Shown: positions 43,517 to 53,393, numbered from the stretch's first letter. The stretch is DNA of 64,000 nucleotides from Rugamonas apoptosis (GCF_014042355.1 NZ_JACEZU010000006.1:62001-126000), one strand, 5' to 3'. Notes: generated by a model not told the origin, from the letters alone. Made by a program: numbers and translations.

Positions 43517-44010
43517 AGGCGCTTTCGATTACACAACGACTTGCTTATTTAGGATAAAGTTTCTTGCGGCCCTTATGGGGCCCCTGTCTTCGAACTTGCC
43601 GACCACACAAGTCCGACAATACTACGACTTACTTACACCTTGTTGGGCACGATCCGCGTCCACAACAGATTCCTTACCGACGGCCAAGACAGCCGTTTTC
43701 GGCAGAAATTCTACTGCATTTGACATGCGTGTGGGGGCTGGAGCCATGACTGGTTCACGGGCAAACAGAACGTTCGCCATCGGCTGCACGTTCATGCGCC
43801 GGTTCAACCAAAGCCGGCCCTGGCCGCCGACGCTGCCTTACTGCGCCGATCAAGAGCCTAACTTGCTAAAAAACAAACACACTCTGAACTGAAAAACGAT
43901 GCCAAAATTGACAACACTTAGCGTTTTATTATAGCACGCACATTTGCAATTTCCAGAGGGCAGCCAACCCGCTCTCCCTCTGGCAAATCATACCCGGCTC
44001 TCGCACGGGT
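43517..44010. other. dnaG-rpoD intergenic region / long rpoD leader
   Basis: About 494 bp without a supportable gene. It holds an extended -10 promoter near 43928, so rpoD mRNA would carry a leader of about 400 nt. The middle (43600-43800) has a TTGACA on the plus strand but no matching -10. Short frames exist on both strands but look non-coding. Confidence 0.5.
43928..43936 (-). promoter_or_regulatory. Extended -10 promoter for rpoD
   Basis: TGCTATAAT on the minus strand, 83 bp after the dnaG stop codon and about 410 bp before the rpoD start. It would allow rpoD to be made separately from rpsU and dnaG, as in other proteobacteria. Confidence 0.6.
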
Positions 44011-45807
44011 CTAGCGATGGGCCAACTCCGCCTCCGCCTCGCGCAACAACTGATCTTGCTTCGAGGTAATTTCGCGGTAACGCACGCCCAGCTCGTCCGA
44101 CGACAGGCCGGCCGCCAGCACGTCATGCAACTCCTGCTTCAACGCATCATTCTTGACCTGGCGAATGGCGCCGCGCAGGAACAAACGCACGGCGTCGAAA
44201 TCGGACTCGGGCTCCTTGACGATCTCGGCGATGATGGCGTCGTACTCCGCCCCCTGCGACTTCAAGTGTTGCGCAAAAGCAGCAAAGCCGCCGTTCGGCC
44301 CCATGGCCTGGGCCTGGGCCACCAGCTGGGCCAGCCGTTCGGCCGGTTCCGCGCCAAAAAAGGCGAAGGCGGCCAGCGCGTCGGCGTCGATGTCCAGCGC
44401 CAGCGGCGGGTGGGCCACCAGCAGCCGCACGATCTGCAACTCCAGCCCGACCGGCACCGGACGGCCAGTGCGCGGCGGCGCCTGGCGCGCCACAGCCACC
44501 GGCTTGGCCAGCTCGAACAGCGCTTCGATCTCGGATGGCGTGCTCTGGGTCAGCTGGGCCAGCGCCCGCACGATCTGCAGCCGCAGCGCCGACGGCGCCA
44601 TGGCCTGCAACAGGGGCTTGGCATCGAACTGGGCACGGGCCCGCCCTTCCGGCCCGTTCAAATCATGCTCGCCCACCACTTCCTTGATCAGGAACTGGGA
44701 CAGCGGCATGGCTTCATGGATTTCCTGCTCGAACGCTTCGGCGCCGTGGGCGCGCACATAGCTGTCCGGGTCGTGCTCGGTGGGCAGGAACAGGAATTTG
44801 ATGGTCTTGTTGTCGGACACGTGGGGCAAGCATGCTTCCAGCGCGCGGCGGGCGGCGCGGCGGCCGGCCTTGTCGCCGTCGAAGCTGAAGATCACATTGT
44901 CCGTTTGGCGCAACAGTTTCTGCACGTGATTGGTGGTGCAGGCCGTGCCCAGCGTGGCCACGGCTTGCGGGAAGCCCATCTGGGCCAGCGCCACCACGTC
45001 CATATAGCCTTCCGTCACCAGCACATAGCCGGCGTCGCGGATGGCCTGGCGCGCTTCGAACAAGCCATACAGTTCGAAGCCCTTGGAAAACAGCGGTGTT
45101 TCGGGCGAATTCAGGTATTTCGGTTCGCCATGGTCGAGCACCCGGCCGCCGAACGCGATCACCTGGCCCTTGGTGTTCTTGATGGGGAACATGATGCGTT
45201 CACGGAAGCGGTCATAGCGCTTGCGGTTGCCGCCATCCTCGTCCACCTTGTCGATCACGAGGCCGGACTCGGCCAGCACCACGGCTTCATAGTCGGGGAA
45301 CACGGAACGCAGGTTGTCCCAGCCGGCCGGCGCGTAGCCGAGGCCGAAACGGGCCGCGATCTCGCCCGTTAATCCCCGGTTTTTCAGGTAGGCGATGGCG
45401 TTGGTGGCGCCACGCAATTGCGCCCGGTAAAAGTCGCAGGCGCGCGTCATGGCGTCCGTCATGGCCATGCTGTGGGCTTGCATCTGGGCCCGCTGGGCCG
45501 GGGGAATCTTGTCGTCCTGCTCGGGCACCACCATGCCCACGTTCTGCGCCAGTTCCTTGACGGCGTCCACGAAGCCCATGCCCGAGTATTCGATCAGGAA
45601 GCCGATCGACGTGCCGTGCGCGCCGCAGCCGAAGCAGTGGTAGAACTGCTTGGTGGGACTGACCGTGAAACTGGGCGACTTTTCGCTGTGGAACGGGCAC
45701 AGGCCCATGAAGTTGGCGCCGCCTTTTTTCAGCTGCACATAGCGTCCCACGATGTCGACGATGTCGACCCGGTTCAGCAAATCGGAAATGAAAGATTGCG
45801 GTATCAC
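44011..45807 (-). CDS. dnaG: DNA primase
   Basis: The 598-residue protein has an N-terminal zinc domain (CPFHSEKSPSFTVSPTKQFYHCFGCGAHG; Cys, His and two Cys ligands), then a TOPRIM core with GRVLDHGEPKYLNSPETPLFSKGFELYGL, VLVTEGYMDVVALAQMG (catalytic EGYMDV) and NVIFSFDGDKAGRRAARRAL (DGD). A C-terminal DnaB-binding part follows. It starts with GTG at 45807 (MIPQSFISDLLNRVDIVDIVG, the canonical N-terminus). Located between yqeY and rpoD. Confidence 0.98.
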   Translation of the reverse strand: MIPQSFISDLLNRVDIVDIVGRYVQLKKGGANFMGLCPFHSEKSPSFTVSPTKQFYHCFGCGAHGTSIGFLIEYSGMGFVDAVKELAQNVGMVVPEQDDKIPPAQRAQMQAHSMAMTDAMTRACDFYRAQLRGATNAIAYLKNRGLTGEIAARFGLGYAPAGWDNLRSVFPDYEAVVLAESGLVIDKVDEDGGNRKRYDRFRERIMFPIKNTKGQVIAFGGRVLDHGEPKYLNSPETPLFSKGFELYGLFEARQAIRDAGYVLVTEGYMDVVALAQMGFPQAVATLGTACTTNHVQKLLRQTDNVIFSFDGDKAGRRAARRALEACLPHVSDNKTIKFLFLPTEHDPDSYVRAHGAEAFEQEIHEAMPLSQFLIKEVVGEHDLNGPEGRARAQFDAKPLLQAMAPSALRLQIVRALAQLTQSTPSEIEALFELAKPVAVARQAPPRTGRPVPVGLELQIVRLLVAHPPLALDIDADALAAFAFFGAEPAERLAQLVAQAQAMGPNGGFAAFAQHLKSQGAEYDAIIAEIVKEPESDFDAVRLFLRGAIRQVKNDALKQELHDVLAAGLSSDELGVRYREITSKQDQLLREAEAELAHR

Positions 45808-45900
45808 GTGCTGGCGCGGCCTTGTTTGGGGTCAGACTATACCGCCGCACCTCGCTCAGCCTTGCGGCGGCTCAAGGTACGGCGGGGAACTTGCAGGTAA

Positions 45901-46350
45901 TTATGCCGGGGTCAGCGCCTTCTTCACCAGCGCGGAAACGACGGTCATATCGGCGCGGCCCGCCAGCTTGGGCTTGACGATGGCCATCACTTTGCCCATG
46001 TCCTGTGGACCGGCGGCGCCCGAGGCGGCCACGGCGGCGGCCACTTCGGCGGCGATTTCCTCATCCGACAGGCCGGCTGGCATGTAGGTCGACAGCACGG
46101 CCAGTTCCGCTTTTTCGATATCGGCCAGGTCGGCACGGCCACCGGCTTCGAACTGGGTGATGGAATCCTTGCGCTGCTTGATCATCTTTTCCACGATGGC
46201 GATGGTCTGGGTATCGTCCAGTTCAATGCGCTCGTCCACTTCCTTGCGCTTGATCTCGGCGATCAGCAGGCGGATGGTGTTGAGCTTGCCGGTTTCCTTG
46301 GCACGCATGGCGGCTTTCATGTCTTCGGTGACTTGTGCTTTCAAGCTCAT
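45901..46350 (-). CDS. yqeY: GatB/YqeY domain protein
   Basis: The 149-residue protein starts MSLKAQVTEDMKAAMRAKETGKLNTIRLLIAEIKRKEVDERIELDD and ends in PQDMGKVMAIVKPKLAGRADMTVVSALVKKAL, as the YqeY family does. The domain is the tail part of the amidotransferase GatB and may bind tRNA; the free-standing protein has no proven function. It usually sits between rpsU and dnaG, as here. An attenuator-like hairpin precedes it at 46392. Confidence 0.95.
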   Translation of the reverse strand: MSLKAQVTEDMKAAMRAKETGKLNTIRLLIAEIKRKEVDERIELDDTQTIAIVEKMIKQRKDSITQFEAGGRADLADIEKAELAVLSTYMPAGLSDEEIAAEVAAAVAASGAAGPQDMGKVMAIVKPKLAGRADMTVVSALVKKALTPA

Positions 46351-46391
46351 GGCGATCTTTCTATCAAAATAAACAGTTTATAAATGAGAAA

Positions 46392-46417
46392 ACCCGCTGC
46401 GGCGAACCGGAGCGGGT
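46392..46417 (-). terminator. Terminator-like hairpin between rpsU and yqeY
   Basis: ACCCGCT / AGCGGGT form a 7-bp stem with a 12-base loop, followed on the minus strand by TTTTCTCATTT. It probably terminates part of the rpsU transcripts so that S21 is made in excess over DnaG and RpoD. Confidence 0.75.
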
Positions 46418-46513
46418 AAGCGACTCATCTGGACTAACGGCATCCAAACGCTGCGCAACATGGCCCGTGGCGACGATACGCCGCACGATCAGGCCAGTGC
46501 TGCCAGGGCAGTC

Positions 46514-46726
46514 TTAGAACAGTTTCTTAGGCAGTTGCTGGCTGCGGATGCGCTTGTAGTGGCGCTTCACGGCGGCTGCCAGCTTGCGCTTGCGCTCAGC
46601 CGTTGGCTTTTCGTAGAACTCGCGTGCACGCAGTTCGGTCAGCAGACCGGTTTTTTCGATGGTGCGTTTGAAGCGACGCATTGCGACTTCGAACGGCTCG
46701 TTTTCTTTAAGGCGAATAGTGGTCAT
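46514..46726 (-). CDS. rpsU: 30S ribosomal protein S21
   Basis: The 70-residue basic protein ([70 protein letters not shown]) is unmistakable in length and composition; the quoted stretch is the whole family pattern in outline. It binds near the 3' end of 16S rRNA and helps initiation. It heads the macromolecular-synthesis operon and has an extended -10 promoter at 46764. Confidence 0.98.
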   Translation of the reverse strand: MTTIRLKENEPFEVAMRRFKRTIEKTGLLTELRAREFYEKPTAERKRKLAAAVKRHYKRIRSQQLPKKLF

Positions 46727-46763
46727 GTAAAATTCAAACCGTTGAGGTTATAGGAAGAAAGAG

Positions 46764-46772
46764 ACTATAGCA
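46764..46772 (-). promoter_or_regulatory. Extended -10 promoter for rpsU operon
   Basis: TGCTATAGT on the minus strand, 38 bp before the rpsU start. One base different from the extended -10 elements seen before rpoD and wzt. A -35 is not clear. Confidence 0.55.
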
Positions 46773-46912
46773 GCTTTTATCCAAAAATGGAAGATGCCTG
46801 GCCGCCAAAACGGCCAGCCATGCGGCTTTCATCAGAAAATACAACGCAGACCGGAGAGCAATCTTTCCCGCACCTCAAGGCCTAAGCCGCTACATCAAGG
46901 TCGATCAGTATA

Positions 46913-48124
46913 TCAGACTGCCTGGCCGGCCGCCACACCGGACGCCCACGCCCACTGGAAATTGTAGCCGCCCAGCCACCCCGTCACGTCCACCGTCTCG
47001 CCCACGAAGTACAGGCCGGGCACCTTGGTGGCCATCATGGTCTGCTGCGACAGCTCGCGCGTATCGACCCCGCCGCGCGTGACCTCGGCCTTGCGGTAGC
47101 CTTCCGACCCATTGGGCACCAGCGTCCACTGGTTGATGGCCTGGCCCAGGCGGCGCAGCTGGGCGTCCGGCATGTCGGCCAGGCGCGCATCCAGCGCGAA
47201 ACCGTGCGCCAGCAGCAGCCCCTCGGCCAGGCGGGCCGGCAGCCATTGGGACAGCACATTGCCCAGTTGTTTCTTGATGCTGCCTTTGCCTTCGATCAGG
47301 GTCTGGGCCAGGTCCATTTCCGGCAGCAGGTTGATGACGATGGGCGTGCCCGGCTGCCAGAAACTGGAAATCTGCAGGATGGCGGGGCCGGACAGGCCAC
47401 GGTGGGTGAACAGCAAATCCTCGCGGAAGCGCCCGCCCGTCGGATTACGGCCCTTGAAGCTGCCCGTCTCCACGTCCACTTCCAGCGCGATGCCGGCCAG
47501 CGGCACGAACGGCTTCCACTCCGCCTCGTCGAAGGTCAGCGGCACCAGCGCGGGGCGCGGCTCGACCAGCTTCAGGTCGAACTGGCGCGCGATGCGGTGG
47601 CCAAAGTCGGTGGCGCCGATCTTGGGAATGGACAGGCCGCCCGTGGCGACGACCACGCTGGCGGCCTCGATGTCGCCACTGTCCGTTTGCAGCAGGAAGC
47701 GGCCATCGACCTGGCGCTCGACGCCGGCCACCTTGCACGGCATGCGCCATTCCACGCCGCCGGCCGCGCATTCATCCTTGAGCATCTGGATGATCTGCTC
47801 GGCCGAGTCGTTGCAGAACAACTGGCCCTTGTGCTTTTCGTGGTAGCCGATGCGATGCTTCTTCACCAGCGCCAGGAAGTCCTGGGCCGTGTAGCGCGAC
47901 AAGGCGCTCTTGCAGAAGTGGGGATTCTCGGACAGGAAGTGCTGCGGCCCGGCGTGCAGGTTGGTGAAGTTGCAGCGGCCGCCGCCGGAGATGCGGATCT
48001 TTTCCGCCAGCCGGGCCGCGTGGTCGAGCAGCACCACGCGCTTGCCGCGCTGGGCCGCCACGGCCGCGCACATCATGCCGGCCGCGCCCGCGCCGATTAC
48101 TGCCACATCAGACTGTTTCGCCAT
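46913..48124 (-). CDS. NAD(P)/FAD-dependent oxidoreductase (HI0933 / BaiN-type flavoprotein)
   Basis: The 403-residue protein has the FAD-binding GAGAAGMMCA motif at residues 11-20, the family signature KIRISGGGRCNFTN near 42-55, VVVATGGLSIPKIGATDFG in the middle, and LYFVGETVDVTGWLGGYNFQWAWASG at the end. Family members include BaiN and similar proteins; their normal substrate in most bacteria is unknown. No partner genes suggest one here. Confidence 0.92.
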   Translation of the reverse strand: MAKQSDVAVIGAGAAGMMCAAVAAQRGKRVVLLDHAARLAEKIRISGGGRCNFTNLHAGPQHFLSENPHFCKSALSRYTAQDFLALVKKHRIGYHEKHKGQLFCNDSAEQIIQMLKDECAAGGVEWRMPCKVAGVERQVDGRFLLQTDSGDIEAASVVVATGGLSIPKIGATDFGHRIARQFDLKLVEPRPALVPLTFDEAEWKPFVPLAGIALEVDVETGSFKGRNPTGGRFREDLLFTHRGLSGPAILQISSFWQPGTPIVINLLPEMDLAQTLIEGKGSIKKQLGNVLSQWLPARLAEGLLLAHGFALDARLADMPDAQLRRLGQAINQWTLVPNGSEGYRKAEVTRGGVDTRELSQQTMMATKVPGLYFVGETVDVTGWLGGYNFQWAWASGVAAGQAV

Positions 48125-48221
48125 ATTCCACTCCGGTCCCGCACTGTTACAAAGGCGTGATTGTACTGTGTGCGGGCGGCCGGACGCGGCGATCGGCTCG
48201 CGGTGGTGGTCAGCCCGACGG

Positions 48222-49208
48222 TCAGGCCAACGGTTCGCTGGCGTGCTGGCGCGAGCGCAGCGTGCGCGCCACCAGCAGGATCTGCGCCACCTGCTCGGCG
48301 ATGGACGGCGGCACCGGCACCTCGCCGCGCAGCACGGACGCGATCCAGGCGGCGGTGGTGGCCGCGTCCTTCTCCTCGGGCAGCACGGGCAGCTCCTGCA
48401 CCAAGGTCTGCTTGGGCACCAGCATGGTGCGCAGGCCGCCGTGGAACCAGTCGATCTGCTGTGCCTTGTTGGCGTTGGCCACCGTCTCGCCTTCCGTGCC
48501 GCGCATCAGGAAAGCGTCGCCGCGCTCGTGCGGCGCGGCCGTGGTGAAGTACTCGCCCAGCATTTCCAGGTATTCCGGGTGAGTGTAGGACACCAGCCGC
48601 AGCGCCGGCCCGGCGAACGGCTGCATGATCTTGACCAGCGTGTGGGTGGAATTGCGCACCCCCAGCACGGAGCGCAGCGCCAGCATGCGCGCCAGCTTGG
48701 GCGCCAGCGCGTCGATGGTGATGAAGGCGGCGCGGCCCTGGGCCATGGCCTCCTCGGCTTCGGCGTGGTCTTGCGCGGCGGACAGGCCCAGCGCCTCGAA
48801 CACTTCGGCCGTGGCCACCCGGCCCGCGTCATGGGCCACACCGTGCACCAGCACCGGCACGCCTTCGCGCGCCAGCAGCATGGCCAGCAGCGCCGTCAGG
48901 TTGGCCATCTTGCGGGCGCCGTTGTAGCTGGGGATGAGCACCGGCGCGTACTGGCCCGGCGGCGCCGTCAGCGGCGCGAACGCCGCTTCGGCCGCGTCCA
49001 GGAAGCCGGCGATCTCCTCCACCGATTCACCCTTGATGCGCATGGCCAGCAGGATGGCGCCCAGTTCGAGGTCGGAAACGCGGCCGTCCAGCATGGCCTG
49101 GTACAAGTCGTGGGCGTCCTCGCGCGTCATGCTGCGGGCGCCGTTTTTGCCGCGGCCGATCTCCTTGATGAAGCGGGCCGCCGGGAAGGGTTGGTTCAGT
49201 GTCGTCAT
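48222..49208 (-). CDS. ybiB: TrpD2-like DNA-binding protein YbiB
   Basis: The 328-residue protein resembles anthranilate phosphoribosyltransferase (the TrpD fold): the helical N-terminus LYQAMLDGRVSDLELGAILLAMRIKGES, then IPSYNGARKMANLTALLAMLLAREGVPVLVHG and LGVRNSTHTLVKIMQPF. It lacks the GTGGD-type phosphate loop of true TrpD, as YbiB/TrpD2 does, and those proteins bind DNA rather than make tryptophan. In E. coli ybiB is an SOS gene. No trp genes are near. No clear LexA box was seen upstream. Confidence 0.87.
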   Translation of the reverse strand: MTTLNQPFPAARFIKEIGRGKNGARSMTREDAHDLYQAMLDGRVSDLELGAILLAMRIKGESVEEIAGFLDAAEAAFAPLTAPPGQYAPVLIPSYNGARKMANLTALLAMLLAREGVPVLVHGVAHDAGRVATAEVFEALGLSAAQDHAEAEEAMAQGRAAFITIDALAPKLARMLALRSVLGVRNSTHTLVKIMQPFAGPALRLVSYTHPEYLEMLGEYFTTAAPHERGDAFLMRGTEGETVANANKAQQIDWFHGGLRTMLVPKQTLVQELPVLPEEKDAATTAAWIASVLRGEVPVPPSIAEQVAQILLVARTLRSRQHASEPLA

Positions 49209-49316
49209 AAGTAATAGCTTACACGGAATTGACGCACCGCAGCGACGCCCGGCCCATCCGCGCCATTTCAGCTACACTATGGCTCCCCCGGAAAAATACT
49301 ACTGCTGAGAGCCGCC

Positions 49317-50375
49317 ATGATTTCCCCAGATATCGAAAACATCAACGTCACCTCGTTCGGCGCCATGCCGTCGCCGGAAGCCTTGCACGCCAAGCTGCCG
49401 CTGACCGACCTGGCCTCGGACACGGTGATGAAGGGCCGCGAGGCGCTGCGCAACATCATCGACCGCAAGGACAAGCGTTTGTTCGTGGTGGTCGGCCCCT
49501 GCTCCATCCACGACCCGGTGGCCGGCCTCGATTACGCCCGCCGCCTGAAGGCGCTGCAGGACGAAGTGGGCGACACCATGCTGCTGGTGATGCGCGTGTA
49601 TTTCGAAAAGCCGCGCACCACCACCGGCTGGAAGGGCTATATCAACGATCCGGACATGGACGATTCCTTCCGCGTGAACGTGGGCATGGAAAAAGCGCGC
49701 CAGTTCCTGCTGGACGTGTGCGAACTGGGCCTGCCCACCGCCACCGAGGCGCTGGACCCGATCTCGCCCCAGTACCTGGGTGACTTGATCGCCTGGACCG
49801 CCATTGGCGCGCGCACCACCGAGTCGCAGACGCACCGCGAGATGTCGTCCGGTCTGTCGACCCCGGTCGGCTTCAAGAACGGCACCGACGGCGACATCAG
49901 CATCGCCATCAACGCCATCCTGTCGTCGGCCCATCCGCACTCTTTCCTGGGCATCAATAGCCAGGGCAACGTGTCCATCGTGCGCACCCGCGGCAACGGC
50001 TACGGCCACGTGGTGCTGCGCGGCGGCGACGGCCGCCCCAACTACGATTCCGTCTCGATCGCCATCGCCGAGCAGGCGCTGGACAAGGCCAAGCTGCCCG
50101 CCACGCTGGTGGTGGACTGCTCGCACGCCAACAGCTACAAGAAGCCGGAACTGCAACCGCTGGTGATGGCCGACGTGATCCACCAGATCGTCCAGGGCAA
50201 CAAGTCGCTGGTGGGCGTGATGATCGAATCGAACATCGTGGCCGGCAACCAGAAGATCCCGGCCGACCTGAGCGAACTGAAATACGGCTGCTCCGTGACG
50301 GACGCCTGCATCGACTGGGACACCACGGCCAAGATGCTGCGCGACGCGGCGGCCCAGCTGCGCCACCGGCCGTAA
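49317..50375 (+). CDS. aroG: 3-deoxy-7-phosphoheptulonate (DAHP) synthase, class I
   Basis: The 352-residue protein has class I motifs: [14 protein letters not shown] near 59-72, [73 protein letters not shown] and [11 protein letters not shown]. The reaction joins PEP and erythrose-4-phosphate as the first step of aromatic synthesis. The N-terminal extension ([23 protein letters not shown]) is where aromatic amino acids bind in feedback-inhibited forms; which amino acid acts here cannot be told. A strong terminator follows. Confidence 0.95.
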   Translation: MISPDIENINVTSFGAMPSPEALHAKLPLTDLASDTVMKGREALRNIIDRKDKRLFVVVGPCSIHDPVAGLDYARRLKALQDEVGDTMLLVMRVYFEKPRTTTGWKGYINDPDMDDSFRVNVGMEKARQFLLDVCELGLPTATEALDPISPQYLGDLIAWTAIGARTTESQTHREMSSGLSTPVGFKNGTDGDISIAINAILSSAHPHSFLGINSQGNVSIVRTRGNGYGHVVLRGGDGRPNYDSVSIAIAEQALDKAKLPATLVVDCSHANSYKKPELQPLVMADVIHQIVQGNKSLVGVMIESNIVAGNQKIPADLSELKYGCSVTDACIDWDTTAKMLRDAAAQLRHRP

Positions 50376-50480
50376 CAGGAAACACCGCGCGCAAACACCG
50401 CGCGGGCACGCTGCGCAGGCACACAACGCCGGCACACAGCGGCACACCAGCACCGGAGCGCCCCCCTCCGGTGCCGGCCA

Positions 50481-50518
50481 GCGCCCCCGCCACACGGCCC
50501 GGCGGGGCGCTTTCCTTT
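50481..50518 (+). terminator. Terminator after aroG
   Basis: GCGCCCC(C)GCC (50481-50491) pairs with GGCGGGGCGC (50501-50510) with one bulged base, followed by TTTCCTTT. A second small hairpin (CACCGGA/TCCGGTG) lies upstream in the same intergenic DNA. Confidence 0.75.
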
Positions 50519-50523
50519 ACAAT
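50518..50523 (+). promoter_or_regulatory. Putative -10 box for tsaD
   Basis: TACAAT lies 31 bp before the tsaD start codon and right after the aroG terminator. No strong -35 is seen. Confidence 0.35.
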
Positions 50524-50554
50524 GGCGGATTACTCCTTCACATCCGCACTTTTC

Positions 50555-51595
50555 ATGATCGTTCTCGGCGTCGAATCCTCCTGTGACGAAACCGGCCTGG
50601 CGTTGTATGACACGCAACGCGGCCTGCTGTCGCACGCCCTCCATTCCCAGGTGGCCATGCACGAGGAATACGGCGGCGTGGTGCCGGAACTGGCCTCGCG
50701 CGACCATATCCGGCGCGCCATCCCGCTGCTGCAAAAAACGCTGGAAGGCGCCAACGTCGCCATGGCCGACATCGACGCCATCGCCTACACCCAGGGCCCC
50801 GGCCTGGCCGGCGCGCTGCTGGTGGGCTCCTCCATCGCCTGCAGCCTGGGCCTGGCGCTGGACAAACCGGTGCTGGGCGTGCACCACCTCGAAGGCCATT
50901 TGCTGTCGCCGCTGCTGGCCTCGCAGCCGCCGGAATTCCCGTTCGTGGCGCTGCTGGTATCGGGCGGCCACACCCAGTTGATGCGGGTCGATGGCGTGGG
51001 CCAGTACACCCTGCTGGGCGAAACGCTGGACGACGCGGCCGGCGAAGCATTCGACAAGTCGGCCAAGCTGCTGGGCCTCGGTTATCCGGGCGGCCCCGCC
51101 ATTTCGCGCCTGGCCGAATTCGGCGATCCGCTGGCCTACACCCTGCCGCGCCCCATGCTGCACACCAAGGACTTCAATTTCAGCTTCTCGGGCTTGAAGA
51201 CGGCCGTGCTGACGGTGGTGAAGAACCACCAGGAAAAGGTGATCGCCAATATCTGCGAGCAGGACAAGGCCAACATCGCGCGCGGCTTCGTGGACGCCAT
51301 CGTCGACGTGCTCACGGCCAAATGCGTGAAAGCGCTCAAGCACACGGGCCTGAAGCGGCTGGTGATCGCCGGCGGCGTGGGCGCCAACGCGCAACTGCGT
51401 GCCTCGCTCAACGAGGCGGCCGCCAAGAAGCGCTTCAAGGTCTACTACCCCGAGCTGGAATTTTGCACCGACAACGGCGCCATGATCGCCTTCGCCGGCG
51501 CCATGCGCCTCCAGATCAATCCACAGGCGGCCCAGCGCGAGTATGGCTTCAACGTGCGCCCGCGCTGGCCGCTGGATGAACTGAAGGTCGTCTAA
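50555..51595 (+). CDS. tsaD: tRNA N6-adenosine threonylcarbamoyltransferase TsaD
   Basis: The 346-residue protein starts [19 protein letters not shown] and has the metal-binding [13 protein letters not shown] near residue 110, [31 protein letters not shown] and a C-terminal [11 protein letters not shown]. With TsaB, TsaC and TsaE it makes t6A at position 37 of ANN-decoding tRNAs. The ATG at 50555 matches the family start; 28 extra codons upstream are not conserved in type. Convergent with the nitrate ABC genes (18 bp apart). Confidence 0.97.
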   Translation: MIVLGVESSCDETGLALYDTQRGLLSHALHSQVAMHEEYGGVVPELASRDHIRRAIPLLQKTLEGANVAMADIDAIAYTQGPGLAGALLVGSSIACSLGLALDKPVLGVHHLEGHLLSPLLASQPPEFPFVALLVSGGHTQLMRVDGVGQYTLLGETLDDAAGEAFDKSAKLLGLGYPGGPAISRLAEFGDPLAYTLPRPMLHTKDFNFSFSGLKTAVLTVVKNHQEKVIANICEQDKANIARGFVDAIVDVLTAKCVKALKHTGLKRLVIAGGVGANAQLRASLNEAAAKKRFKVYYPELEFCTDNGAMIAFAGAMRLQINPQAAQREYGFNVRPRWPLDELKVV

Positions 51596-51613
51596 GCCCT
51601 CCCCCGCCCGCGC

Positions 51614-52411
51614 TCACGCGGCGCGCCGTGGCTGGCGCTGGTACAGGAATTCCAGCACGCTGGCCCGGTAATCCATGTACAGCGCGTCCTGCGCCAGCGC
51701 CAGCCGGTCGCGCGGGCGCGCCAGCCGCACTTGCAGGATCTGGCCGATGGTGGCGGCCGGACCGTTGCTCATCATGACGATGCGGTCCGACAGCAGCACC
51801 GCCTCGTCCACGTCGTGGGTCACCATCACCACCGTCGATCCCGTTTCCGCCACGATGCGCAGCAACTCGTCCTGCAAATGGGCGCGGGTGAGCGCATCGA
51901 GCGCGCCGAACGGCTCGTCGAGCAGCAGCACCCTGGGTTCCATCGACAGCGCGCGGGCGATGCCGACCCGCTGCTTCATGCCGCCCGAGATCTCATGCGG
52001 CCGCTTGGCCGACGCCGCGCTCAGGCCCACCATGGCCAGCGCCGCCTGGGTGCGTTCGCGCAGCTTGCCCTTGCCCTCCCTGGCGCCGAATACGCGCTCC
52101 ACGGCCAGGTACACGTTCTCGTAGCAGCTCAGCCACGGCAGCAGCGAGTGGTTCTGGAACACCACGCCCCGCTCGGGCGAGGGGCCGGCGATCTCGCGTC
52201 CGCCGTACAGCAGCACGCCGCCCGTGGCGCGGGTCAGGCCGGCGATCAGGTTGAGCAGGGTGGACTTGCCGCAGCCGGAGTGGCCGATCAGCGTGACGAA
52301 CTCGCCCTGCTCCACCGACAAGTTGACGTCGGCCAGTGCGTGGAAGCTGCCCTTCTTCGTGTCGAACACCATTTCCGCATGGCTGATGTCGATGATTTTC
52401 GCGCTGCCCAT
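51614..52411 (-). CDS. nrtD: Nitrate-type ABC transporter ATP-binding protein
   Basis: The 265-residue protein has Walker A LIGHSGCGKSTLLNLIAG, signature EISGGMKQRVGIARAL, Walker B VLLLDEPFGALDALTR and MVTHDVDEAVLLSDRIVMMSNGP. It lacks the binding-protein-like domain that NrtC carries. Last of a three-gene operon with permease and binding protein; ATPases of this subfamily (nitrate, taurine, sulfonate) are similar, so the substrate comes from the binding protein. Confidence 0.88.
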   Translation of the reverse strand: MGSAKIIDISHAEMVFDTKKGSFHALADVNLSVEQGEFVTLIGHSGCGKSTLLNLIAGLTRATGGVLLYGGREIAGPSPERGVVFQNHSLLPWLSCYENVYLAVERVFGAREGKGKLRERTQAALAMVGLSAASAKRPHEISGGMKQRVGIARALSMEPRVLLLDEPFGALDALTRAHLQDELLRIVAETGSTVVMVTHDVDEAVLLSDRIVMMSNGPAATIGQILQVRLARPRDRLALAQDALYMDYRASVLEFLYQRQPRRAA

Positions 52412-52412
52412 A

Positions 52413-53384
52413 TCAAGCCTCCACTTCTTCGTAAGCGAACGATTTGGCCAGCGTCACCAGCAGCAGTTCCAGCGCCAGGCCCACTACCCCGATCACCCCG
52501 ATCGCGATCAGGATGTGCGGCACGTTCAGGTTGTTCCATTCGTCCCATACCCAGAAGCCGATGCCCACGCCGCCCGTCAGCATCTCGGCCGCCACGATCA
52601 CCAGCCAGGCCGTGCCGATGGCCAGCCGCACGCCCGTCAGCACGTGCGGCAGCACGGCCGGCAGCAGGATGCGGGTGAGGACCTTCCATTCGGACAGCTT
52701 GAGCACGCGCGCCACGTTCAGGTAGTCCTGCGGCACGCGCCGCACGCCCTCCGCCGTGTTGATGATCATGGGCCAGATCGAGCAGATGAAGATGGACCAG
52801 ATGGCGGCCGGGTCGGCGGCCTTGAACACCAGCAGCCCGATCGGTAGCCAGGCCAGCGGCGAGACGGGCTTGAGCAGGCTGACGATGGGATCGCACATGC
52901 CGGCCACGAACTTGAACCGCCCCGCCAGGAAGCCCAGTGGAATGCCCACCGCCGCCGCCATGCCGAAGCCGATGCCGACCCGCTTGAGCGAGGCCAGGAT
53001 GTTCCAGCCTATGCCCTGGTCGTTCGGCCCCTTGCGGTAGAAGGGATCGGCGAACAGGCGCAGCGCCTCGTCCCAGGTGGCCTGCGGCGTGGGAAAGGCG
53101 CTGTTGCGGCTGGCCAGGATCTGCCAGGCCAGCACCAGCAGGGCCAGGCCGATCAAGGGCGGCAGTACGGAGGTCACCAACGGCGCCAGGCGCGACCTGC
53201 CGCCGCGCAGCGTGACGCCCTGCGCGGCGATGCGTTCGCTGCGGCGGCGCCGCTCCGGCGCGTCCGCGGCCGCGGCCGCCGATGCGGATGCCGATGTGGA
53301 CGACATCGCGGCCGGAGATACGGCCAGCGATGGCGCCGGCCCAACGCCGGCGCCGTGATCGAGTTGATTCAGTACTGCGCTCAT
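52413..53384 (-). CDS. nrtB: Nitrate-type ABC transporter permease
   Basis: The 323-residue protein has an Ala/Ser-rich N-terminal tail of about 60 residues (unusually long, with SPAAMSSTSASASAAAAADAPERRR), six membrane helices and the EAA loop WLVIVAAEMLTGGVGIGFWVWDEWNN. The start at 53384 has AGGAGGCGGC. It stops one base before the ATPase start codon. The longer tail is not needed for the fold and may be low-complexity drift. Confidence 0.88.
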   Translation of the reverse strand: MSAVLNQLDHGAGVGPAPSLAVSPAAMSSTSASASAAAAADAPERRRRSERIAAQGVTLRGGRSRLAPLVTSVLPPLIGLALLVLAWQILASRNSAFPTPQATWDEALRLFADPFYRKGPNDQGIGWNILASLKRVGIGFGMAAAVGIPLGFLAGRFKFVAGMCDPIVSLLKPVSPLAWLPIGLLVFKAADPAAIWSIFICSIWPMIINTAEGVRRVPQDYLNVARVLKLSEWKVLTRILLPAVLPHVLTGVRLAIGTAWLVIVAAEMLTGGVGIGFWVWDEWNNLNVPHILIAIGVIGVVGLALELLLVTLAKSFAYEEVEA

Positions 53385-53393
53385 GCCGCCTCC

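Noticed and set aside
43717..43724. TTGACA on the plus strand in the dnaG-rpoD gap
   Set aside because: No -10 element follows at 16-18 bp and no plus-strand gene lies downstream.
45826..45840. TTTGGGGTCAGAC near the dnaG start
   Set aside because: It shares only GGGGTCAG with the REP family and lacks the TTCCGGCA half, so it is not counted as a copy.
48222..49208. Anthranilate phosphoribosyltransferase (TrpD) of tryptophan synthesis
   Set aside because: The phosphate-binding GTGGD loop is missing and no trp genes are near; the TrpD2/YbiB group fits better.
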